From contig NZ_SMKF01000011.1 in assembly GCF_004348325.1 (NCBI RefSeq), positions 1 to 64,000 on the forward strand: 64,000 nt of DNA, written 5' to 3'. The notes below the pieces were generated by a model, which was not told where the DNA came from, made no database searches, and saw only the letters and a program-made list of their open reading frames with translations. Made by a program: the position numbers and the translations under genes. The number at the start of each line of letters is the position of its first letter. Position 1 is the first letter of the stretch. Of the stretch, positions 35,542-42,766 are shown piece by piece. Source of the DNA: Micromonospora sp. KC213 (GTDB lineage: Bacteria; Actinomycetota; Actinomycetes; Mycobacteriales; Micromonosporaceae).

Positions 35542-36603
35542 TCAGCCGAGCGGCTCGCGTCCCCGCCAGGCGGTCCGCAGCGAGGTGCGGCCGTTGGTCC
35601 GCAGCAGCGAACCCTCGTAGACCCGTGCCCCGGCGGCCAGCACCAGCCCGGCGGTCACCAGCAGCACGGCCAGTGACACCAGCGGCTCCCAGCCGGCCGC
35701 GTCCCCGGTGAACAGGCGCAGCGGCATCGCCGTCGGGGCGGAGAACGGCAGGTACGACAGCGCGGGCATGGCCGCCGGGTTGTCGTTGAGGAAGATCACC
35801 GCGAAGAACGGCAGCATCACCGCCAACTGCACCGGCATCGACACGCCGCCGATGTCCTCCAGCCGGGCGACCAGGGCGCCGGCCGCCACCCACATGGCGG
35901 CGACGAGCACGAACCCGAACAGGAAGAACGGCAGGAACCAGCCGATCGCCGGGGCGAGCAGGTCCAGCAGCCCGCCGGTGTCGGTGAACCGCATCCCCAC
36001 CACCGCGGCGAGGGCGACCAGGATGATCTGGCCCAACGCCAGCAGGGTGCCGGCGATCAGCTTGCCGGCCAGCAGCGCTCGGACCGGCACCGCCGCCACC
36101 AGGATCTCCACCACCCGGGTCTGCTTCTCCTCGATCACGCTCTGCGCGATCTGCATGCCGAAGGTCTGTGAGGTCACGAAAAAGAGAAAGGCGAAGGCGA
36201 AGGGCACCAGGAAGGCCACCACGGGATCCACCGCGTCGGGGTCGAGCAGCCGCACCGGCGGTGCCGTACTCAACGCCGACACCACGTCGTCGGGGGCCTC
36301 GTCCATGGCCAGCACGACGGGACCGGCAACGACCGCGGCGTCCACGTCGCCGTCGCGGACCGCCTGCTCGGCCGCCCGGTCGTCGGGCACCACCCGGACG
36401 TCGAGCCCGGCCGCCCGTAGTTTCCCGGCGCTCGCCTCGGTGGCCGCCACGCTGGCCGGGCCGCCGTCGAGCAACGGCGGCAGCACCGTCGCCGCGGCGG
36501 CGATGAGCAGGAAGAAGAGCGTACTGATCAGGAAAGTGCGATCGCGCAGCTTGACCCGGATCTCCCGGGCGGCGACCAGGGCGGTGGCCTGCGTGGTGCT
36601 CAC
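35542..36603 (-). CDS. NatB-like ABC-2 permease
   Basis: Membrane subunit of 353 aa. One N-terminal helix (FLISTLFFLLIAAAATVL) is followed by an extracytoplasmic region of about 120 residues and then five or six helices. The conserved block SQTFGMQIAQSVIEEKQTRVVEILVAAV (key residues E150-E-K) precedes the core. This is the NatB/YhaP type of exporter permease. GTG overlaps the ATPase stop by 4 bases. The substrate is unknown; NatAB of Bacillus exports Na+. Confidence 0.9.
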   Translation of the reverse strand: MSTTQATALVAAREIRVKLRDRTFLISTLFFLLIAAAATVLPPLLDGGPASVAATEASAGKLRAAGLDVRVVPDDRAAEQAVRDGDVDAAVVAGPVVLAMDEAPDDVVSALSTAPPVRLLDPDAVDPVVAFLVPFAFAFLFFVTSQTFGMQIAQSVIEEKQTRVVEILVAAVPVRALLAGKLIAGTLLALGQIILVALAAVVGMRFTDTGGLLDLLAPAIGWFLPFFLFGFVLVAAMWVAAGALVARLEDIGGVSMPVQLAVMLPFFAVIFLNDNPAAMPALSYLPFSAPTAMPLRLFTGDAAGWEPLVSLAVLLVTAGLVLAAGARVYEGSLLRTNGRTSLRTAWRGREPLG

Positions 36604-37493
36604 TGGGTGGCCTCTCGGAAGATCTCGGTGAGGGACGGGGTGACCGGGCGGAAGGCGCGGACCGGGCCGCGGGCCAGCGCCGCGTGCAGCAACGGCTGTT
36701 CGTCGACGCCGGGGGCGAGATCGAACACAGCCCGTACCCCGTCGAGGTCGACCAGGGTCACCTCCGGTTGGTCCCGCAGCCAACCGGCGTCGGTCGCCAC
36801 CACCAACTCGTATCGGGGCACCGTGTACGTCGCCCGCAGCTGTTCCCGGGAGCCGGCCGCGCGGATCGTGCCGTCGGCGATGATCACCAGGTCGTCGCAG
36901 AGCCGCTCGACGACGTCGAGTTGGTGACTGGAGAAGAGCACCGGCACGCCGGCGGCGGCCCGCTCCCGCAGCACCGCGACGACCGTCTCCACGGCCAGCG
37001 GGTCGAGCCCGGAGAACGGCTCGTCGAGGATGAGCACCTCCGGGTCGTGCACCAGCGCCGCGGCGACCTGGGCGCGCTGCTGGTTGCCCAAAGACAGCGT
37101 CTCCAGCAGGTCGTCGCCGCGTTCGGCCAGGCCGAGCCGGTCCAGCAGGGCGTCGGTGGCGCGCCGGGCTGCCGGCGCGTCCATCCCGTGCAGCCGGCCC
37201 AGGTAGATCACCTGTTCCCGGGCGCTCATCTTCGGGTAGAGGCCCCGCTCCTCGGGCAGGTAGCCGAAGCGCTGGCGGGCCTGCCGGGTCAGCGGCGCGT
37301 TCCGCCAGCTCACCTGGCCGGCGTCGGGGGCGAGCAGCCCGAGGATGATCCGCATGGAGGTGGTCTTGCCGGCGCCGTTGCCGCCGACGAAGCCGGTCAT
37401 CCGGCCCGCCGTCACGTCGAACGACACGTTCCTGAGTACCCGACGGTCGCCGAAACTGCGGTCGACGCCGTCGAGACGGAGCACGTTGGTCAC
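36600..37493 (-). CDS. NatA-like ABC transporter ATPase
   Basis: ATPase of 297 aa (300 if GTG 37502 is used). Walker A GGNGAGKTTS is near residue 37, the signature is LSLGNQQRAQVAAAL (LSxGQ variant with N), Walker B is VLILDEPFSGLDP and the switch is SSHQLD. A C-terminal extension of about 80 residues is typical of NatA/YhaQ proteins. GTG 37493 is preferred because a TAGCGT -10 box covers the upstream GTG, predicting a leaderless mRNA. It lies just downstream of a two-component system that may control it. Confidence 0.9.
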   Translation of the reverse strand: MTNVLRLDGVDRSFGDRRVLRNVSFDVTAGRMTGFVGGNGAGKTTSMRIILGLLAPDAGQVSWRNAPLTRQARQRFGYLPEERGLYPKMSAREQVIYLGRLHGMDAPAARRATDALLDRLGLAERGDDLLETLSLGNQQRAQVAAALVHDPEVLILDEPFSGLDPLAVETVVAVLRERAAAGVPVLFSSHQLDVVERLCDDLVIIADGTIRAAGSREQLRATYTVPRYELVVATDAGWLRDQPEVTLVDLDGVRAVFDLAPGVDEQPLLHAALARGPVRAFRPVTPSLTEIFREATQ

Positions 37494-37500
37494 GGCGTTC

Positions 37501-37506
37501 ACGCTA
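37501..37506 (-). promoter_or_regulatory. -10 box for leaderless NatA-like mRNA
   Basis: On the minus strand TAGCGT is followed by 7 bases and GTG 37493. It overlaps the alternative GTG 37502, arguing against that start. Confidence 0.4.
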
Positions 37507-37574
37507 GATCGGCCGCCGTGGGGTCGCCGTCCGTCCGGCGGTGGTCCTGGGCGTCCGCCGCGAGGCGGATTAGC

Positions 37575-38279
37575 TCAGCCGCCGGGTCGAACCACCCCGT
37601 GTTCGTACGCGAAGACCACCGCCTGGACCCGGTCGCGCAGCCCCAGCTTGGCCAGGACCCGGCTGACGTGGGTCTTCACCGTGGCCTCGCCCAGGTGCAG
37701 GGCGGCGGCGATCTCGGCGTTGCTGGCCCCGCTGGCCACCAGCACCAGCACCTCCCGTTCCCGGGGGGTGAGCTCGCCCAGCGCACCCTGGGCGTCGACC
37801 CCGGTCGGACCGGCGACGCCGGGTCGGGCGAAGGTGGCGATCACCCGCCGGGTCAGCTCCGGGGCGAGCAGGCCGTCGCCGCGGGCCAGCACCCGGATCG
37901 CCTCCACCAGGTCCTCCGGGGTGCCGTTCTTGAGCAGGAACCCGCTCGCGCCGACCCGCAGCGCCGCGAAGAGGTAGTCGTCGTGGTCGAAGGTGGTCAG
38001 GATCAGCACCGCGGGGCCGGCGGGAAACTCCGTGGTGATCCGCCGGGTCGCCTCCAGACCGTCCATCCCCGGCATCTGGACGTCCATCAGCACCACGTCG
38101 GGACGGAGCGCCCGGGTCATGGCGACGGCCCGCTCGCCGTCGGCGGCCTCACCGACCACCTCGATGTCGTCCTCCACCTCCAGGATGACCCGGAAGCCGG
38201 TGCGGACGAGGTGCTGGTCGTCGGCGAGCAGAACTCGGACGGGCCGACCGGCCGCAGCCGCCGGGTGCGTCGCGCTCAC
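37575..38279 (-). CDS. NarL/LuxR-family response regulator
   Basis: Regulator of 234 aa. Receiver: acidic pair in LLADDQHLVRTGF, phosphoacceptor Asp in VVLMDVQMPGMDG (near residue 61), Thr in LTTFDHDDY and Lys in GFLLKNG. The LuxR-type DNA-binding domain is at the C-terminus (ELTPREREVLVLVASGASN, then LHLGEATVKTHVSRVLAKLG). GTG overlaps the kinase stop by 4 bases. The likely target is the NatAB-like operon 70 bases downstream (inference from order). Confidence 0.94.
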   Translation of the reverse strand: MSATHPAAAAGRPVRVLLADDQHLVRTGFRVILEVEDDIEVVGEAADGERAVAMTRALRPDVVLMDVQMPGMDGLEATRRITTEFPAGPAVLILTTFDHDDYLFAALRVGASGFLLKNGTPEDLVEAIRVLARGDGLLAPELTRRVIATFARPGVAGPTGVDAQGALGELTPREREVLVLVASGASNAEIAAALHLGEATVKTHVSRVLAKLGLRDRVQAVVFAYEHGVVRPGG

Positions 38280-39562
38280 GCGGAACGCTCCGCCATCGTG
38301 GACACCGGGAACCGGGCGCGTACCCGCCAGCCGCCCCCGGCACGGGGGCCGACCTCCAGCACACCGCCGTGGGTGCCGACCCGCTCCCGCATGCCGACCA
38401 GGCCGAGCCCGTCGGCGTTGGCGGGCCGGGTGGCGCGTCCGTCGTCGGTCACGTCGACCTCCAGTTCCTGGGCCAGGTAGCGGATGCGGACGTCGATCAT
38501 GGTGGCGCCGGTGGCGTGCTTGAGCGTGTTCGTGACCGCCTCCTGCACGATCCGGTACGCGGCCTGCGAGACCGACTCCGGCAGCGGCGGACGCTCACCG
38601 TACACCCCGAGCGTGGCCCGCAACCCGGCCTCACGTGCCCGGTCGACCACGGCGGCGATCTGTTCCAGCGCGGCCGGCCGGTCCTGCTCCGGCCCGACCG
38701 GGGCGCTGTCGGAGGCGCGCAGCACGCCCAGCATGCGCCGCAGCTCGTCGACCGCGGTACGGGCGGTCTCCTCGATCGAGGACAGCGCCGTGAGCGCCTT
38801 GGCCGGGTCTTTGTCGAACACCCGCCGGCAGGCGGACGCCTGCACCCCCATCACCGACACGTGGTGGGCGACCACGTCGTGCAGCTCCCGGGCGATGCGG
38901 ACCCGTTCGCCGACCACGGCCCGCTCGCGGGCCTCGGCCTGCGAGCGGCGCAACTGTTCGGCCTGTTGCTGGAGTTCGTGTTGCCGGCGGGCGGCCAGCC
39001 AGGCGGTCTCGCCGACGAAGTACGCGAAACCGAAGTAGAGCACGTTGGCCAGGACCGTGGCGATGATCGCGGCCAGCAGCGGGGGCACTGGACCGACCGC
39101 GTCGGAGAAGGCGTCGTCGGGGATGCTGTTGTAGCTGACCGCGTGGTAGATGCCGAGCCAGACGAACATCACCGCGATCACCGCGGCGCGCACCCGCCGT
39201 GCCGTCCGGCGGTTCTGCCCCCAGGCCCCGAGCGTGTAGAGGGCGGCGAACAACGCCCAGCCGGAGAGCTGCGTCTCGGGAGCGGCCCGGGCCTGGGAGC
39301 CGATGAACGCGGCCGCGACGACGATCATGACCACGGTGGGGAACCGGCGCCGCCAGAGCAGCGGCAGGGTGACCGCGACGGCCCAGAAGACCTGCTCGGG
39401 CCCGGACGGCGGCGGGCCGAGCAGGAACGCTCCGGTGCTGCGGGCCAGCGTGAGGCTGAACAGCGCCAGCACGGTCACAATGAGGCCGCTGTAGACGTCG
39501 ATCCGCTGCTGCTCGGGGGTGGGGCCGGGGCGGCGCCATTCGCCGGCGGTCATGGTGCTCAT
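38276..39562 (-). CDS. NarL-system histidine kinase (HisKA_3 type)
   Basis: Sensor kinase of 428 aa with five or six N-terminal transmembrane helices, a coiled-coil linker (LAARRQHELQQQAEQLRRSQ) and a HisKA_3 dimerisation/phosphorylation domain (RIARELHDVVAHHVSVMGVQ, phospho-His near residue 235). The ATPase domain ends ADGLGLVGMRERVGTHGGVLEV. Sensing through the membrane bundle suggests a membrane or envelope signal, as in DesK- or LiaS-like kinases. No strong ribosome site precedes the ATG; ATG 39553 is an alternative. Confidence 0.9.
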   Translation of the reverse strand: MSTMTAGEWRRPGPTPEQQRIDVYSGLIVTVLALFSLTLARSTGAFLLGPPPSGPEQVFWAVAVTLPLLWRRRFPTVVMIVVAAAFIGSQARAAPETQLSGWALFAALYTLGAWGQNRRTARRVRAAVIAVMFVWLGIYHAVSYNSIPDDAFSDAVGPVPPLLAAIIATVLANVLYFGFAYFVGETAWLAARRQHELQQQAEQLRRSQAEARERAVVGERVRIARELHDVVAHHVSVMGVQASACRRVFDKDPAKALTALSSIEETARTAVDELRRMLGVLRASDSAPVGPEQDRPAALEQIAAVVDRAREAGLRATLGVYGERPPLPESVSQAAYRIVQEAVTNTLKHATGATMIDVRIRYLAQELEVDVTDDGRATRPANADGLGLVGMRERVGTHGGVLEVGPRAGGGWRVRARFPVSTMAERSA

Positions 39563-39616
39563 CGGGGTCGAGGATCGCACCCCGCCACGTGGCCGCTGCG
39601 CCGACCCGGCGGTGAG

Positions 39617-39664
39617 GCGGTCGGGCGGACCGGACAACCGGCGGTCGGGCGGACCGGACAACCG
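39617..39664. repeat. Perfect 24-bp tandem repeat, two copies
   Basis: Two identical adjacent 24-base units (39617-39640 and 39641-39664, starting GCGGTCGGGCGG and ending GACAACCG) lie in the gap upstream of the kinase gene, which reads leftward from 39562, and downstream of the permease-prefix gene. Confidence 0.85.
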
Positions 39665-39701
39665 TCCGCCCCGGCGCGGGTCGCGCCGGGGCGGGGCTCG
39701 G

Positions 39702-40652
39702 TCAGCGGTGGTGCCGGCGGGCCTTGACCACGCTGTCGGCGATGTCCCAGATGGTGATGGCGGCGACGACCACGCCCACGAGGCCGGCGCTGAGGCCCTG
39801 GTTGTCGCCCTCGCGCAGCCACTCGAACCGGTCCGCCAGGGCCGGGTTGAGCAGGCGGTCGGCGAGCACCAGGTAGCCGACCGGCAGCGCGAAGGCCAGG
39901 CCGAGCGCCGCGTTGACGGCCACCAGCGGCCACGTCCACCGGCCGGCGCGGTATTTCACGATCTCCAAACCGATGCTGGCGACCAGCACGGCGGCGAGCA
40001 CCGGCAGCCAGGACGTCCACAGCGCCGGGTCGAGGATCGGCAGGTTGTCGCCGTTGGCGTCGGAGACCCAGGACCGGTAGTGCTGCCAGGGCAGGAAGGC
40101 GAGGGTGAGCAGCAGGAAGGCGATCGACGCGCAGGTGTCGGTGAGGGTCACGTCCCGCTCCAGCGGCGCCTCCGGGAGTTGGTCCACGTTCCACTCCGGC
40201 AGGTCCAGCGGAGTGCGGGTGCGTTCCAGCACCGCGAAGATGACCGTCACCCAGAAGGCGATCTGCACGGCGGCCTGGAAGGCCGCGGCGATGCCCGCCC
40301 CGATCGCCCGGTGCGGCTGGTCACCCACGGTGGCCTCGAGGACGCCGACCACCACCCCCACCAGGGCCGGGATGAGGGTGAGCAGCCGGCGCAGCAGGCT
40401 CGACCAGACCAGGTAGTACGTCGGGCCGATGAGCTGGAGCGGGCGGTCGGCGTACCGGGCGGCGAGCCGGTCGGGGTGGCCCAGTTCGGTGAGCACCTCC
40501 CGCTCGGCGACCGCGGTGTCCTGCCCGGCGGCGGTCCGGCCCTCGATCATGTCCGCGATCGAGGCGCGCAGTTCGTCGGCGAGTTCGGTGCGGCGCGGCG
40601 CGGGCACGGTCCGCAGGGTCGCGGCGAGGTAACGGTCGGTCAGGGAGGTCAT
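39702..40652 (-). CDS. Permease-prefix/DUF1700-like membrane protein
   Basis: Protein of 316 aa. The N-terminal helical cytoplasmic domain (LAATLRTVPAPRRTELADEL, then VLTELGHPDRLAARYADRP, about residues 9-72) is the permease-prefix type often co-encoded with PadR regulators. Six or so transmembrane helices follow. ATG overlaps the padR stop by 4 bases, so it is the target gene of that regulator. The function of such membrane proteins is unknown; envelope homeostasis is a guess. Confidence 0.85.
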   Translation of the reverse strand: MTSLTDRYLAATLRTVPAPRRTELADELRASIADMIEGRTAAGQDTAVAEREVLTELGHPDRLAARYADRPLQLIGPTYYLVWSSLLRRLLTLIPALVGVVVGVLEATVGDQPHRAIGAGIAAAFQAAVQIAFWVTVIFAVLERTRTPLDLPEWNVDQLPEAPLERDVTLTDTCASIAFLLLTLAFLPWQHYRSWVSDANGDNLPILDPALWTSWLPVLAAVLVASIGLEIVKYRAGRWTWPLVAVNAALGLAFALPVGYLVLADRLLNPALADRFEWLREGDNQGLSAGLVGVVVAAITIWDIADSVVKARRHHR

Positions 40653-40990
40653 CGCTCCACTCCTTCGATCAGCCCGGTGACGGAGGTCTGCACAGCGGCG
40701 AGGTCGTCCAGGAGGCGGCCCAGCACCGTCTCCCCGTCGCCGCTGGTGCGGTAGAACTTGCGGGGCCGGCTCTCCTCGGTGTTCCACTCGCTGGTCAACA
40801 GCCCCTGCTCCTCCAGCCGGCGGAGCAGGGGGTAGAGCGTGTTGGCGTCGACCGGGAAGCCGTGTGCCGTCAGGCGTTGCAGCAGCGCGTAGCCGTAGTC
40901 GGGGTGGCGTAGGGCGACCAGGCTCGCCACCACCACCGTGCCCCGGCGGAGCTCTTGGAGGTGTGTTCGTAGGACGTCATCGCTGACCAT
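40649..40990 (-). CDS. PadR-family transcriptional regulator
   Basis: Short PadR repressor of 113 aa with a winged helix (VALRHPDYGYALLQRLTAHG; then TLYPLLRRLEEQGLL near residue 52) and a C-terminal dimerisation helix. It is the first gene of an operon with the membrane protein. A minus-strand TATGGT -10 box 7 bases before the ATG overlaps palindromes, which points to autorepression. PadR proteins respond to phenolics, drugs or envelope stress; the ligand is unknown. Confidence 0.92.
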   Translation of the reverse strand: MVSDDVLRTHLQELRRGTVVVASLVALRHPDYGYALLQRLTAHGFPVDANTLYPLLRRLEEQGLLTSEWNTEESRPRKFYRTSGDGETVLGRLLDDLAAVQTSVTGLIEGVER

Positions 40991-41017
40991 GTGTCACACC
41001 ATACTGTGTGCCACACA
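40991..41017. promoter_or_regulatory. padR promoter with two palindromes
   Basis: GTGTCACAC (40991-40999) and TGTGTG-C-CACACA (41005-41017) flank and overlap the minus-strand -10 box TATGGT (40998-41003). TGTG/CACA repeats suit a PadR dimer. Confidence 0.65.
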
Positions 41018-41075
41018 CTAATGGGTGAGCAGACATTGCTGTGTTGGATCATTTGCACAACGGGACGGATCCGGC

Positions 41076-41110
41076 GTACCGGGCACCCGGTCTGGTCCGG
41101 GCGCCCGTAC
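41076..41110 (-). terminator. Probable terminator after the exported-protein gene
   Basis: Imperfect 14-bp hairpin (41076-41090 with 41097-41110), 8 bases beyond the stop of the minus-strand gene. Confidence 0.6.
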
Positions 41111-41117
41111 CCACCGC

Positions 41118-41810
41118 TCAGCAGGCGCCTCGCTGGAAGGCGCGCTCGACGAAGGACGCCGGACCCACCTGGAAGTAGCCGACCCCCGAGCGGATCGGGT
41201 GGCCGGTGAACAGCTCCACCCGGGCACCCACCCGCACCAGGTACGCGCTGGCGGTCCCGGCGTCGTTCGCGATGAGTTCTCCCCGGGGCCCGTAGATCTC
41301 CTCCAGTTGGGCGAAGCTCATCCCGACGGCGGCCCCGGCGGGCGAGCGGGGCGGGGCGGTGGCGGTGCCGATCTCCACCAGCCGTCCGCTCCGGAAGGCC
41401 AGCAGGATCACCCCCGCCCAGGTGCCGGTGACCCCGGCCCGGACCACGCCCGCGCAGTCGGACGCCGTCCAGTCGATCAGGCCGGCGGCCGACAGGTCGT
41501 CCAGGCGCGCACCGATCCGGAACGGGCCGGCACCCCGGACACTCATCAGGTCGACCTCGTCGGCCCCAGGGGTGACAGGTCGCGGGTGGCCGGCCCCGGC
41601 CCGGGCGGTGCCGGTGCGGCCCGCCCCGGCCGGTGCGATGGTGCCGGTGCGGCCCGTGCCGGCGGGGTTGGTGCTGTCGGGGTGCGCGGCGGGCGCCGCG
41701 GCCGGGCGGCCGGGCGACTGGTGGCCGGGTGACGCCACCCGGGCAGCGGCCGGAGCCGGCCCGGCGAGGGCCAGCACGGCCGCGACGACGACGTACGCAA
41801 GACGGTGCAC
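41118..41810 (-). CDS. Exported hypothetical protein
   Basis: Protein of 230 aa. A signal peptide (HRLAYVVVAAVLALAGPAPAAA) is followed by a Pro/Ala/Gly/Thr-rich linker with a repeated GTGRTGTIAPAGAGRTGTARAG pattern (residues 52-73) and a folded C-terminal domain of about 140 residues (MSVRGAGPFRIGARLDDLSAAG ..., ending in a lone Cys). The domain has no recognised family. GTG is preceded by GAAGGAGACTCCC. It follows an ECF sigma factor gene on the same strand after 160 bases and could be its target. Confidence 0.8.
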   Translation of the reverse strand: MHRLAYVVVAAVLALAGPAPAAARVASPGHQSPGRPAAAPAAHPDSTNPAGTGRTGTIAPAGAGRTGTARAGAGHPRPVTPGADEVDLMSVRGAGPFRIGARLDDLSAAGLIDWTASDCAGVVRAGVTGTWAGVILLAFRSGRLVEIGTATAPPRSPAGAAVGMSFAQLEEIYGPRGELIANDAGTASAYLVRVGARVELFTGHPIRSGVGYFQVGPASFVERAFQRGAC

Positions 41811-41970
41811 GGGAGTCTCCTTCTCGACGGTGGGGTTTGCCTGCCCTGTTGGTCCCCGCGCCGGCCGTGGCGGTTCGTCGGATGGCCGAGCCTTCTCCGC
41901 CGCGGAGAACCACCCCACCCCCCACCCGCACCCGCCGGTCGCCACCGACCCGACGAGCCGGTCCGGCGGA

Positions 41971-42516
41971 TCAGTCGCCGGAGCCGGCCAACCGGGCGCG
42001 CACCTGCCGGCGCGCCTCGTGCATCCGTGACTTCACGGTGCCCTCCGGCAGGTCGAGCAGGCCGGCGATCTCGCGGTAGCTCAGTCCGAGCACGTCGCGC
42101 AGGACCACCGCCTCGGCGAGTTCGGGGCGGACGTGGTCGAGCGCGTCGAGCAGGTCCAGCCGGGTGCCGGCGACCACGCTGGTTCGCCGGGGGTCGGCCG
42201 CATCCGGCAGCGGAACCCCACCGGCCTCCAGTTGCCACCGCCGGCGCAGCGCCCGGTACGTCGAGCGGGCCCGGTTGGCGGTCAGCCGGTACAGCCAGGT
42301 GTGGAACGACGACCGGCCCTCGAACCGGGTGATGCCCCGGGCCAGCGCGAGCAGCGCGTCCTGGCAGGCCTCCTCGGCGTCCTCCCGGTTGGGCAGCAGC
42401 CGGCCGCACAACCGCAGCACCTCCGGACGTACCGCCGCCAGCAGGGCGTCCAGTGCCCCCGGCTCGCCGCGCGCCGCCGCCGCGGCCAGCTCGTCGATGC
42501 CGTTGCCCAGGGCCAT
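41971..42516 (-). CDS. ECF sigma factor
   Basis: Extracytoplasmic-function sigma factor of 181 aa, with region 2 (EEACQDALLALARG and FHTWLYRLTANRARSTYR, about residues 50-90) and region 4 (VLRDVLGLSYREIAGLLDLP then EGTVKSRMHEARRQVRARL, about 135-175). There is no zinc-finger anti-sigma gene next door; the downstream exported protein is not an obvious anti-sigma factor. It directs RNA polymerase to an unknown stress regulon. A minus-strand TAGCCT lies about 45 bases upstream. Confidence 0.93.
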   Translation of the reverse strand: MALGNGIDELAAAAARGEPGALDALLAAVRPEVLRLCGRLLPNREDAEEACQDALLALARGITRFEGRSSFHTWLYRLTANRARSTYRALRRRWQLEAGGVPLPDAADPRRTSVVAGTRLDLLDALDHVRPELAEAVVLRDVLGLSYREIAGLLDLPEGTVKSRMHEARRQVRARLAGSGD

Positions 42517-42719
42517 TGCGCCGTCCCGTGTTCGCCGATGCCGCGCTGGCGTCCAGGCTACGACGACACCTGCGCCGGTGCGCGGACCGAGTCCGGCAGC
42601 CGACTCGACGACGGCGGTGGCCCACCGTTTCGGGAAGATCCACATCGGCCGTGGGAGATCCACGCCACTGGCCGCGGGTGTCTCCGCGCGTGCGCTGGAG
42701 ACGCTCGTCCGGCCGGCGA

Positions 42720-42725
42720 TAGGGT
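42720..42725 (+). promoter_or_regulatory. Putative -10 box of dnaE
   Basis: TAGGGT predicts a leader of about 35 bases in front of dnaE. Confidence 0.4.
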
Positions 42726-42766
42726 AGGCCGACCATCCACGATCCGACCCCGGGGGGGCGCTCCGC

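Noticed and set aside
37560..37590. tRNA-like GGATTAGCTCAG sequence
   Set aside because: It overlaps the end of the response regulator gene and lacks an acceptor stem, anticodon arm and T-loop downstream.
39617..39664. CRISPR-like repeat
   Set aside because: Two direct copies abut with no spacer and no cas genes are present.
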